Source: Dorea_D sp963559605 (lineage in GTDB: Bacteria > Bacillota > Clostridia > Lachnospirales > Lachnospiraceae). From it: 64,000 bases of DNA. Positions 34,589-42,211 of this stretch are shown here, in pieces (within the stretch, counting starts at the first letter, position 1; every line of letters begins with the position of its first letter). The notes beneath the pieces are model-generated. The model did no database searches, was not told the origin of the DNA, and saw only the letters and a list, made by a program, of their open reading frames with translations. The stretch covers positions 1 through 64,000 of the forward strand of contig CAUWLL010000009.1 of the NCBI GenBank assembly GCA_963559605.1, given 5' to 3'. Both the position numbers and the translations under genes were made by a program.

Positions 34589-35094
34589 TGGCGGTGTGGA
34601 TGGGCGCGTTGCTGGTTTTCTTGATCTGTATTGATATGGGAGTCAAGCAGTATATTGAAGACACTTTTAAAGGAGAGGAAGAGCGGGACACCAGGATTCC
34701 CCGGATTGTACTTCGGAAAGTGCATAACAAAGGCTTTCTTTTGAATGTGTTAGAGAAGCGCCCGGAGATTGTGCGTATGGGCTCGGTGGCTGCCGGGGGA
34801 TTTGTTGTGCTCTACGATATTTGGCTGTTTTGGAAGAATGGAAGATTCTTTCGGAAACTGGGCATGGTGTTCGTCACTGCCGGAGCGGTGAGTAATATTT
34901 ATGACCGGATGATCCGGGGAAAAGTAGTGGATTATATCGGCTTTAAGAGTAAGCATTCCTTTCTCTCAAACATTACCGCGAATCTGGCGGATGTCTATGT
35001 GGTGATCGGTGCACTCCTGACGGAGGGGAGCTTGATATGTGCAAGAAAGAAGACAAAAGAAAGAAAACGAAGGAAACGTAAAGAAACGGCATAG
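34588..35094 (+). CDS. Signal peptidase II (LspA)-like membrane protein
   Basis: A 168-residue membrane protein with about four helices, resembling lipoprotein signal peptidase. The two catalytic aspartates seem preserved: one in RGKVVDYIGF and one in ITANLADVYV, with the upstream GAVSNIYDR motif also like LspA. The N-terminal helix is shorter and the NKGFLLN segment stands in for the usual N-x-GxxFG loop. A basic tail rich in Lys and Arg ends the protein. It starts at GTG overlapping the previous stop. It may be a paralogue with its own client, not the main LspA. Confidence 0.75.
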   Translation: MAVWMGALLVFLICIDMGVKQYIEDTFKGEEERDTRIPRIVLRKVHNKGFLLNVLEKRPEIVRMGSVAAGGFVVLYDIWLFWKNGRFFRKLGMVFVTAGAVSNIYDRMIRGKVVDYIGFKSKHSFLSNITANLADVYVVIGALLTEGSLICARKKTKERKRRKRKETA

Positions 35095-35116
35095 ACAGTC
35101 CTATGCCGTTTTGTGT
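35084..35116. terminator. Terminator between LspA-like gene and argG (possibly bidirectional)
   Basis: A perfect 11-bp stem AAACGGCATAG/CTATGCCGTTT (35084-35094 and 35101-35111) overlapping the LspA-like stop codon and followed by a T-rich tail. It also lies just past the argG stop on the minus strand. Confidence 0.75.
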
Positions 35117-35122
35117 TTCTTT

Positions 35123-36343
35123 TTAATTTTTTTCCACTTCTGCCATCTTCATAGCACGAACTTTCAGCGGTAATCCGAACAGATTGATAAATCCGTCAGC
35201 ATCGTGGTGGTCGTAAAGGTCACCGGTTGTAAAGCTTGCCAGAGATTCGCTGTACAGAGAGTACGGAGAAGTCGTTCCCGCTTTGATAATGTTACCTTTG
35301 TAGAGTTTGAATTTTACTTCTCCAGTAACATATTCCTGTGTACTTTCGATAAATGCCTGTACTGCTTCGCGAAGTGGTGTGAACCATTTGCCTTCGTATA
35401 CAATCTGGGAAAGCTTGTTGCCCATTTCTTCTTTTACCTCGTAGGTTGCACGGTCTAATACCAGCTCCTCTAACTGCTGATGCGCTTCATAAAGGATAGT
35501 TCCGCCTGGAGTTTCGTATACGCCGCGGGATTTCATGCCAACTACGCGGTTTTCTACAATATCACAAATACCAACGCCGTGTTTTCCGCCGAGTTCATTT
35601 AATTTACGGATAATATCGGAGACTTTCATTTCCACGCCGTTAACACTCTTTGGAACTCCTTTTTCAAAGGTCATAGTTACGTATTCTGCCTGATCCGGTG
35701 CTTTCTCAGGAGAAACACCGAGGACTAATAAATCATCGTAGTTTGGCTCACATGCCGGATCTTCCAATTCTAAGCCTTCGTGGCTGATGTGCCATAAATT
35801 ACGGTCACGGCTGTAGCTGTGACTTGCATCAAACGGAAGGTCGATGCCGTGTGCCTTACAGTATGCAATTTCATCTTCGCGGGACTGCATCGTCCATACG
35901 TCTGTCATGCGCCACGGTGCGATGATTTTGATGTCCGGTGCAAGCGCTTTAATGCCGAGTTCAAAACGGATCTGGTCGTTGCCTTTACCTGTGGCGCCGT
36001 GGCAGATAGCAGTAGCGCCTTCTTTGCGGGCGATTTCCACGAGACGCTTTGCAATAGCAGGACGAGCCATAGAAGTTCCGAGCAGATATTTATTTTCATA
36101 GATTGCATGTGCCTGTACGCAAGGTACAACGTAATTATCGCAGAAGTCGTCAACAATATCTTCAATGTATAATTTGGAAGCGCCGGATAGTTTGGCACGT
36201 TCTTCCAATCCGTCTAATTCTTCTTCCTGTCCACAGTCTACGCAGCAACAGATTACTTCGTAATCAAAATTTTCCTTTAACCATGGAATAATTGCAGTAG
36301 TGTCAAGTCCGCCTGAATAAGCTAATACAACCTTCTCTTTCAT
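35123..36343 (-). CDS. argG: Argininosuccinate synthase
   Basis: ArgG condenses citrulline and aspartate using ATP, the seventh step of arginine synthesis. The 406-residue protein begins with the pyrophosphatase-type P-loop AYSGGLDTT, and has GATGKGNDQIRFE and SYSRDRNLWHISHEG further on, all family motifs. The ATG at 36343 has AGGAGG before it; longer in-frame starts do not. It is divergent from padR and about 2 kb from argC, and shares putative ArgR boxes with argC. No argH or argF gene is in the window. Confidence 0.97.
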   Translation of the reverse strand: MKEKVVLAYSGGLDTTAIIPWLKENFDYEVICCCVDCGQEEELDGLEERAKLSGASKLYIEDIVDDFCDNYVVPCVQAHAIYENKYLLGTSMARPAIAKRLVEIARKEGATAICHGATGKGNDQIRFELGIKALAPDIKIIAPWRMTDVWTMQSREDEIAYCKAHGIDLPFDASHSYSRDRNLWHISHEGLELEDPACEPNYDDLLVLGVSPEKAPDQAEYVTMTFEKGVPKSVNGVEMKVSDIIRKLNELGGKHGVGICDIVENRVVGMKSRGVYETPGGTILYEAHQQLEELVLDRATYEVKEEMGNKLSQIVYEGKWFTPLREAVQAFIESTQEYVTGEVKFKLYKGNIIKAGTTSPYSLYSESLASFTTGDLYDHHDADGFINLFGLPLKVRAMKMAEVEKN

Positions 36344-36378
36344 AATAGTAAACCTCCTGTATGTAAAAATATTTTCGT

Positions 36379-36392
36379 TGAATAAATATGCA
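36379..36392. promoter_or_regulatory. Candidate ArgR box in argG leader
   Basis: TGAATAAATATGCA (minus strand TGCATATTTATTCA) matches the half-site pattern of bacterial ARG boxes and the repeats at the argC promoter. It lies between the argG promoter and its ribosome site. Confidence 0.55.
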
Positions 36393-36411
36393 ATTTTTGA
36401 TTGCAAGGATT

Positions 36412-36440
36412 ACTATACACTATAATTTATAAATATGCAA
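36412..36440 (-). promoter_or_regulatory. argG promoter with overlapping ArgR box
   Basis: Minus-strand TTGCAT (36440-36435), a 17-base spacer and TATAGT (36417-36412). The -35 is the start of a second ARG-box-like sequence, TTGCATATTTATAA (36440-36427). A third similar sequence lies at 36466-36480. Confidence 0.6.
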
Positions 36441-36504
36441 GAGAAAAATGGAAAAATGTTTAAAATATACAAAATATGCAATATAAATGTATAAAATGAA
36501 ATGC

Positions 36505-36553
36505 TTGACATGTATAGAAGGTCTATGTATAATAATATATAGATGTTCTATAT
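36505..36553 (+). promoter_or_regulatory. padR promoter with two operator-like palindromes
   Basis: A fully consensus promoter: TTGACA (36505-36510), a 17-base spacer and TATAAT (36528-36533). A palindrome of the form TATAGA-N3-TCTATR occurs twice, 25 bases apart: at 36513-36527, between -35 and -10, and at 36538-36552, across the expected transcription start. This is a good candidate for autoregulation by PadR. Confidence 0.65.
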
Positions 36554-36569
36554 GTGAAAGGAGAAAAAT

Positions 36570-36905
36570 ATGGCGATTGATAAAAGTTTACTGTCAGGAA
36601 GTAATTCTATGTTATTGATGAAACTTCTGGACGAAAAGGATATGTATGGTTATGAAATGATTGAAACACTGCGGGAACGATCTATGAATGTGTTTGAGTT
36701 AAAAGCGGGCACTTTATATCCGATTCTTCATAAATTAGAAGAGCAGGAGTATGTGAGTACTTATGAGGAAGAAGTCGGAGGGAAGATACGGAAGTATTAT
36801 TGTCTTACAAAGTCCGGGAAGAAACAGCTGCGGGAAAAAACAAAAGAGTGGAAAGAATATTCACAGGCAGTGGTTCAGGTGCTTGGGGGTGTTTGTTATG
36901 GATAA
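36570..36905 (+). CDS. PadR-family transcriptional regulator
   Basis: A 111-residue regulator with the PadR winged helix: MLLMKLLDEKDMYGYEMIETL at the start, then the recognition helix and wing (LKAGTLYPILHKLEEQEYV...GGKIRKYYCLT). It is of the short PadR-s2 type with only a brief C-terminal helix for dimerisation. It overlaps the SEDS-like gene by 8 bases, so the two are translationally coupled. PadR regulators commonly control an adjacent membrane gene and themselves, which fits the operator-like repeats upstream. Confidence 0.93.
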   Translation: MAIDKSLLSGSNSMLLMKLLDEKDMYGYEMIETLRERSMNVFELKAGTLYPILHKLEEQEYVSTYEEEVGGKIRKYYCLTKSGKKQLREKTKEWKEYSQAVVQVLGGVCYG

Positions 36906-38268
36906 GAAAAAATATCTGGAAACGCTGACAGAACAGGTTCGCTATAAAAAGTCGCTGCCTTTGATTGAAAAGGAGTTGGAAAATCATATTGAGGAGCAGA
37001 AAGCTGATTTTATAGCTATGGGCATGGAAGAGACGGAAGCAGAAACCGCTGCGGTTTTGGAGATGGGAGATCCTGTGGAAGTCGGTGTGGATATGGATAG
37101 GATCCACAGACCGAAAAGTGTGGGAAAGTCGACGGGAATGATAGCATTTTTGTATTTTTTCTGCTTTTTTCTACGTATGATGGTAGAAATGGGACTGGCG
37201 AAAAATGCGTGGGCGTCTACAACGCCGGCAGGGCTTGGACATATTACGTTGTGGTCGATCACGGATGTTGTGTTCCTATGTCTGATCACGTTTGGAGTCT
37301 GCCGTTTGGATTATAGCAGAATCGGGAAATGGGCAAGAGAATTAACGGTTGTATTTTCGGTTTTTATGTTTGTGGTTATACAGACCATTGCAACGGTTAT
37401 AAACGGTTCGCAAGGCTGGCTTGTTCTTGGGGGATATACGTTGGACTTGAGAGCTGTAGCATATTTATTTATTCCGTTATTCGGAGGGATCTTGTATTCC
37501 TATCGTGGGCAAGGGTACCTGGCTATAGGTAAATGTTTATTGTGGATGATATTTCCGACGTTTCTGATCGCGCATTATCCAAGCTTCGTTACAGCATTTT
37601 TAATGGTGATGATTTTTTTGATCATGCTGTTGTGGGCAATAGGAAATGGATGGTTTCAGGTTCAGAAAAAGAGAACTATGGGAGGTATTCTTGGTCTGAT
37701 GGTTCTCTTTCCTGTAGTGTATGGCGCATATATTTGGAACTTTGGTTATGCATATCATAGGCAGAGGCTGCAGGCGATCTTAACCTTGAGTAATTCGGAA
37801 TACAGTTTTTTCTTTGAATCCCTTCGTACGGCTTTTCTAAACAGCAGATTACTTGGCACAAGCGAGGAATCCTTGCAGGCGCTTGGAACATGTCCCGGTA
37901 CAGATTTAGGGCTGGCGTATTTTATTTCCTTTTACGGAATGATTCCGACAGCAATTCTTGTAGGAGTGATCGTATTCATGCTCGTGAAGCTTTTAAGAAG
38001 TACATTAAGGCAGAAGAATTATCTTGGGAGAATTATGGGAGTAGGCTGTATACTGGCAATGTTCGTGCAAATGATCGTATACGTTCTGGGGAATTTAGGC
38101 ATTTGCAATCTTTTCGGCGGTGTGTACTGTCCGTTTATCAGTATCGGTAGCAGCGGAACAGTTATTTTGGCGGTACTGTTTGGAATTGTAGTCAGCATTT
38201 ATCGTTATCAGAACGTAGTGACAGATCCTGTGGCGAAGAAGTGGAAACTGGTTTTGAAAAAAGAATAA
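36898..38268 (+). CDS. Divergent FtsW/RodA/SpoVE (SEDS) membrane protein with helical N-terminal domain
   Basis: A 456-residue membrane protein. Residues 1-75 are a cytosolic helical domain with an alternating EKELENHIEEQK/GMEETEAE pattern, like the 'permease prefix' domains found with PadR regulators. About ten helices follow. SEDS landmarks are recognisable but altered: NGSQGWLVLGGYTLDLR near residue 168 (compare NGARRWIxxGxxxxQPSE), TDLGLAYFISFYG near 334 (compare TDFIFAxxxEExG), and PFISIGSSGT near 411 (compare PFxSYGGSS). SEDS proteins polymerise glycan strands. Whether this one is active is uncertain. No partner penicillin-binding protein is adjacent. Confidence 0.78.
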   Translation: MDKKKYLETLTEQVRYKKSLPLIEKELENHIEEQKADFIAMGMEETEAETAAVLEMGDPVEVGVDMDRIHRPKSVGKSTGMIAFLYFFCFFLRMMVEMGLAKNAWASTTPAGLGHITLWSITDVVFLCLITFGVCRLDYSRIGKWARELTVVFSVFMFVVIQTIATVINGSQGWLVLGGYTLDLRAVAYLFIPLFGGILYSYRGQGYLAIGKCLLWMIFPTFLIAHYPSFVTAFLMVMIFLIMLLWAIGNGWFQVQKKRTMGGILGLMVLFPVVYGAYIWNFGYAYHRQRLQAILTLSNSEYSFFFESLRTAFLNSRLLGTSEESLQALGTCPGTDLGLAYFISFYGMIPTAILVGVIVFMLVKLLRSTLRQKNYLGRIMGVGCILAMFVQMIVYVLGNLGICNLFGGVYCPFISIGSSGTVILAVLFGIVVSIYRYQNVVTDPVAKKWKLVLKKE

Positions 38269-38301
38269 ATCATAGAAGCAGAATTATTAATGATAAAATA
38301 C

Positions 38302-38337
38302 TTGCATAATATACAAATTAGATGTATAATTATGCGA
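38302..38337 (+). promoter_or_regulatory. argC promoter with two ArgR-box-like repeats
   Basis: TTGCAT (38302-38307), a 17-base spacer and TATAAT (38325-38330). Two inverted copies of an ARG-box-like sequence overlap it: TTGCATAATATACA at 38302-38315 and, on the minus strand, TCGCATAATTATACA at 38337-38323. Binding would block both promoter elements. Confidence 0.65.
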
Positions 38338-38391
38338 GTATTTTAATTTGGGTACACCCCATATGACAATTAGGTACAGGTCAAAATGCAA

Positions 38392-38430
38392 TTGAGGACG
38401 TAGCCCTTTTAAACTTTACTACGTCCTCAA
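38392..38430 (+). other. Leader hairpin before argC
   Basis: A perfect 12-bp stem TTGAGGACGTAG/CTACGTCCTCAA (38392-38403 and 38419-38430) lies just before the argC ribosome site. No T run follows, so it is not an ordinary terminator. It could stabilise the mRNA or limit ribosome access. Confidence 0.55.
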
Positions 38431-38446
38431 CAAAAGGAGGTTGGCT

Positions 38447-39487
38447 ATGATTAAGGTAGGTATTATCGGAGCAACCGGCTATGCCGGAGGTGAATTAGTA
38501 AGACTTTTACAGGGGCATAAGGAGGCGGAAGTTATATGGTACGGTTCCAGAAGCTACATAGACAAGAAATATGCGGACATCTATCAAAACATGTTTAAGG
38601 TTGTAGAGGACCGATGTCTGGATGATAACATTGAAGAATTAGCAGAGCAGGCAGATGTTATATTTACAGCCACACCTCAGGGATTTTGTGCTTCTGTTCT
38701 GAGTGAGGATATTTTATCCAAAACTAAGGTGATTGATCTGAGTGCGGATTACCGTATTAAAGATGTGGCAACCTATGAGAAGTGGTACGGTATTGTACAT
38801 AAGAGTCCACAGTTTATAGAGGAAGCAGTGTACGGGCTGTGTGAGGTGAATCGTGAGAAAATAAAGGGCGCGCGGCTGGTTGCCAATCCCGGATGCTATA
38901 CTACATGTTCTATTTTGACGGCATATCCGTTGGCGAAAGAAGGCATCATTGATATGAACACATTGATTGTAGATGCCAAATCGGGGACTTCGGGTGCAGG
39001 AAGGGGCGCAAAAGTTCCGAATCTGTACTGCGAGGTAAATGAGAATATAAAAGCTTATGGCGTGGCGTCTCACAGACATACGCCGGAGATTGAGGAGCAG
39101 TTGGGTTATGCGTCCGGGGAGAAGGTATTGATTAATTTCACGCCCCACCTGATTCCTATGAACCGTGGAATCTTGGCAACGGAGTACGCAACTCTCAATA
39201 AAGATGTGACTTATGAAGATGTGAAGGCTGTTTACCGAAAGTATTATGGAAATGAAACGTTTATCCGTATCTTAGAGAAAGATGTTTGTCCGGAAACGAA
39301 ATGGGTAGAAGGCAGTAATTATGTAGATATTAATTTTAAAATTGATGTAAGAACAAATCGGATCATTATGATGGGAGCCATTGATAATCTGGTGAAAGGT
39401 GCAGCAGGTCAGGCAGTTCAGAATATGAATCTGATGTTTGGTCTATCGGAAGATGAGGGATTGAAGATGATACCAATGTTTCCATAG
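38447..39487 (+). CDS. argC: N-acetyl-gamma-glutamyl-phosphate reductase
   Basis: ArgC reduces N-acetylglutamyl-phosphate to the semialdehyde, the third step of ornithine synthesis. The 346-residue protein has the NADP-binding GATGYAGGELVRLL motif and catalytic Cys in NPGCYTTCSI, with HRHTPEIEEQ for substrate binding. The ATG at 38447 is six bases after AAAGGAGG; the in-frame TTG at 38441 directly abuts that site. It is first in an operon argC-GNAT-argJ-argB-argD and appears to be under ArgR control. Confidence 0.96.
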   Translation: MIKVGIIGATGYAGGELVRLLQGHKEAEVIWYGSRSYIDKKYADIYQNMFKVVEDRCLDDNIEELAEQADVIFTATPQGFCASVLSEDILSKTKVIDLSADYRIKDVATYEKWYGIVHKSPQFIEEAVYGLCEVNREKIKGARLVANPGCYTTCSILTAYPLAKEGIIDMNTLIVDAKSGTSGAGRGAKVPNLYCEVNENIKAYGVASHRHTPEIEEQLGYASGEKVLINFTPHLIPMNRGILATEYATLNKDVTYEDVKAVYRKYYGNETFIRILEKDVCPETKWVEGSNYVDINFKIDVRTNRIIMMGAIDNLVKGAAGQAVQNMNLMFGLSEDEGLKMIPMFP

Positions 39488-39526
39488 AAATAAAATAGTT
39501 TAACTCGGGTAAAAAGGAGGATGCAA

Positions 39527-39970
39527 ATGATTAGAGTGATGACAATGGAGGATTATCCACAGGTGAGAGAACTCTGGAACAGCATTAAGGGATTTGGAAT
39601 CCGAAGTGTAGACGACTCTTGTGAAGGTGTGGGAAGATTCTTGAAACGAAATCCTACAACCAGTGTAGTAGCTGTGGAAGACGATAAAATCGTAGGAGCT
39701 ATTTTGTGTGGGCACGATGGAAGACGAGGATGCCTGTATCATGTTTGCGTTCACAAAGATTACCGAATGCGAGGGATTGGAAAAGCCATGGTAGGATTTG
39801 CTATGGAAGCGTTAAAAGAAGAGCAGATCAGTAAGGTTTCGCTGATTGCATTTACAAAAAATGATATTGGAAATGCATTCTGGAAAGAAATCGGCTGGAC
39901 GAAACGAGAAGATTTAAATTATTATGATTTTACGTTAAATGAAAAAAATATTACAGCATTTATACAATAG
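39527..39970 (+). CDS. GNAT family N-acetyltransferase within the arg operon
   Basis: A 147-residue acetyltransferase. The acetyl-CoA motif is VHKDYRMRGIGKAMV (R-x-x-G-I-G), followed by IGNAFWKEIGW, the typical GNAT alpha-4/beta-6 block. It sits between argC and argJ with strong ribosome sites on both sides, and is therefore in the arginine operon. Short GNAT proteins can act as N-acetylglutamate synthases in some bacteria, so an anaplerotic role in priming the acetyl cycle is possible; an unrelated acetylation role is equally open. The ATG at 39527 (six bases after GGAGG) is preferred to 39521. Confidence 0.85.
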   Translation: MIRVMTMEDYPQVRELWNSIKGFGIRSVDDSCEGVGRFLKRNPTTSVVAVEDDKIVGAILCGHDGRRGCLYHVCVHKDYRMRGIGKAMVGFAMEALKEEQISKVSLIAFTKNDIGNAFWKEIGWTKREDLNYYDFTLNEKNITAFIQ

Positions 39971-40002
39971 GGTAAATAGACAGAAGAAAGGATGAGGATA
40001 GG

Positions 40003-41226
40003 ATGAAAGAGATCAAAGGCGGAGTAACAGCGGCAAAAGGGTTTGAGGCGGCAGCAACAGCGGCAGGAATCAAATACAAAGACAGAACAGATATGGCATT
40101 GGTCTACAGTCAGGTTCCGTGTGAGGCGGCAGGAACATTTACGAAAAATGTAGTGAAGGCAGCTCCGGTAAAATGGGATCGGGAAGTGGTAAAAAGTGGC
40201 GCTAAGGTGCAGGCAGTGATTGTAAATTCAGGCATTGCCAATGCCTGTACCGGTGCCGAAGGTTTTGGATATTGTAAGGAAACAGCCAAAGCTGCTGCGA
40301 AATATTTACATATTTCTGAGGGAGGCGTACTGATCGGTTCAACAGGTGTCATCGGAAAACAGCTCCCTATGGAGAAAGTAGTGGCTGGTATTGAAGTGCT
40401 TGCAGGAAATAAAAACGTTTCTTTAGAAAGTGGAACGTTGGCAGCAAAAGCTATTATGACTACAGATACTTGCGAGAAGGAGCTGGCAGTGGAAATTGAA
40501 GCTGGCGGTAAGACGGTTACTATTGGCGGTATGGCGAAAGGTTCCGGTATGATCCATCCGAATATGTGTACCATGCTTGTCTTTATTACGACAGATGCAG
40601 TGATTTCGAAAGAAACATTACAGAAAGCATTAAGCGAAGATGTAGACGATACCTATAATATGATTTCCGTAGACGGGGATACCTCTACCAATGATACGGT
40701 TCTCCTTCTGGCAAATGGTCTGGCAGGAAATGAAGAAATTGTATATGGCAGTGAGGATTATAAGAAATTTGCAGAAGCGCTCCATAGGATTAATGAATAT
40801 CTGGCAAAGAAGATTGCCGGAGACGGAGAAGGCGCAACGGCATTGTTTGAAGTGAAAGCGGTTGGATGTGAGAGTACAGAACAGGCAAAAATATTGGCAA
40901 AAGCAATCGTATGCTCTAATCTTACCAAGACAGCAATTGCCGGACATGATGCCAATTGGGGTCGTATTCTCTGTGCGATGGGATATTCCGGCGCGCAGTT
41001 TGAACCGGAGAAGGTAGATTTATTCTTTGAAAGTGAAGCGGGAAAAATTCAGATCATTGAAAATGGAACTGCGGTAGATTATAGCGAAGCTGAGGCAACA
41101 AAGATATTATCTGAGTCGGAAGTAACGGCAATTGCCGATGTGAAGATGGGGGATAAAGAAGCAACGGCATGGGGATGTGACTTAACGCATGGCTATATAG
41201 AAATCAATGCGGACTACAGAAGCTAA
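40003..41226 (+). CDS. argJ: Glutamate N-acetyltransferase / amino-acid acetyltransferase ArgJ
   Basis: ArgJ transfers acetyl from acetylornithine to glutamate; bifunctional forms also use acetyl-CoA. The 407-residue precursor self-cleaves before a catalytic threonine, here Thr190 in GMIHPNMCTML. The residue before it is Cys, where Ala is commonest. NSGIANACTG and GSTGVIGKQLP, the oxyanion-hole motif, are present. Sequence alone does not settle whether it is mono- or bifunctional; the nearby GNAT gene makes the question relevant. Confidence 0.95.
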   Translation: MKEIKGGVTAAKGFEAAATAAGIKYKDRTDMALVYSQVPCEAAGTFTKNVVKAAPVKWDREVVKSGAKVQAVIVNSGIANACTGAEGFGYCKETAKAAAKYLHISEGGVLIGSTGVIGKQLPMEKVVAGIEVLAGNKNVSLESGTLAAKAIMTTDTCEKELAVEIEAGGKTVTIGGMAKGSGMIHPNMCTMLVFITTDAVISKETLQKALSEDVDDTYNMISVDGDTSTNDTVLLLANGLAGNEEIVYGSEDYKKFAEALHRINEYLAKKIAGDGEGATALFEVKAVGCESTEQAKILAKAIVCSNLTKTAIAGHDANWGRILCAMGYSGAQFEPEKVDLFFESEAGKIQIIENGTAVDYSEAEATKILSESEVTAIADVKMGDKEATAWGCDLTHGYIEINADYRS

Positions 41227-41289
41227 TATTTCGATCCAGTGGTCAGAGTGTGGCAGTACCGTGAAATGGGAAGGAAAGAGGGATGAATA

Positions 41290-42180
41290 ATGGATAAAAA
41301 TATGCAGAAATATTTGGATAAGGCGGAAGTTCTTATTGAGGCGCTTCCCTATATCCAGCGTTTTAACCGCAGAGTAATCGTTGTAAAATACGGTGGAAGC
41401 GCTATGGTAGACGATACCTTGAAAGAGCAGGTCATTCAGGATGTAACCTTATTAAAATTGGTAGGATTTAAACCGATTATCGTTCATGGCGGAGGCAAAG
41501 AAATCAGCAAATGGGTAAGTAAAGCCGGTATGAAGCCACAATTTGTCAACGGACTTCGTGTGACGGATGCAGAGACAATGGAGCTGGCAGAGATGGTGCT
41601 TGGAAAAGTGAATAAAAATTTAGTGCAGCTTGTAGAGAGTATCGGTGTCCGCGCAATCGGGATCAGCGGCAAGGACGGGAACTTGCTGAACGTAAAGAAA
41701 AAACTTGCCGACGGCGAGGATATTGGATTTGTAGGCGAAGTGAAAAGCGTAAAGGCTGAGGTTTTATATGACCTTCTGGAGAAAGATTTTCTTCCGATCG
41801 TAGCTCCTGTCGGCATGGATGATGATTATAATACGTATAATATCAATGCGGATGATGCGGCATGTGCTATTGCAAAGTCCATGTGTGCGGAGAAACTGGC
41901 ATTTCTGACAGACATTGAAGGAGTCTACAAAGATCCCGAGGATCCGGGAACGCTGATTTCTGAACTGAAGATTTCTGAGGCAAGAGAGCTTATGAATGAA
42001 GGCTATATCGGAGGCGGTATGCTGCCGAAGCTTCACAACTGTATCGATGCCATTGAACACGGGGTGTCACGGGTGCATATTCTGGACGGACGGATTCCGC
42101 ACTGTCTGTTGCTTGAAATCTTTACACACAAAGGTATTGGAACAGCTATTGTGAACGAAGGTGAGCAGAAATATGACTAA
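41290..42180 (+). CDS. argB: Acetylglutamate kinase
   Basis: ArgB phosphorylates N-acetylglutamate, the second step of ornithine synthesis. The 296-residue protein has the amino-acid kinase motifs VVKYGGSAM, IIVHGGGKEI and the later NINADDAACAIA. The N-terminal helix before the kinase core (about 25 residues) is the segment that, in arginine-inhibited ArgB proteins, links dimers into a hexamer, so feedback inhibition by arginine is likely (inference). It lies between argJ and argD in the operon. Confidence 0.96.
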   Translation: MDKNMQKYLDKAEVLIEALPYIQRFNRRVIVVKYGGSAMVDDTLKEQVIQDVTLLKLVGFKPIIVHGGGKEISKWVSKAGMKPQFVNGLRVTDAETMELAEMVLGKVNKNLVQLVESIGVRAIGISGKDGNLLNVKKKLADGEDIGFVGEVKSVKAEVLYDLLEKDFLPIVAPVGMDDDYNTYNINADDAACAIAKSMCAEKLAFLTDIEGVYKDPEDPGTLISELKISEARELMNEGYIGGGMLPKLHNCIDAIEHGVSRVHILDGRIPHCLLLEIFTHKGIGTAIVNEGEQKYD

Positions 42181-42211
42181 AATTATTTGTTTACTATGGA
42201 GATTATAAAAT

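Noticed and set aside
38392..38430. Leader hairpin before argC as an intrinsic terminator or T-box attenuator
   Set aside because: No T run follows and no T-box specifier or conserved T-box sequence is visible.
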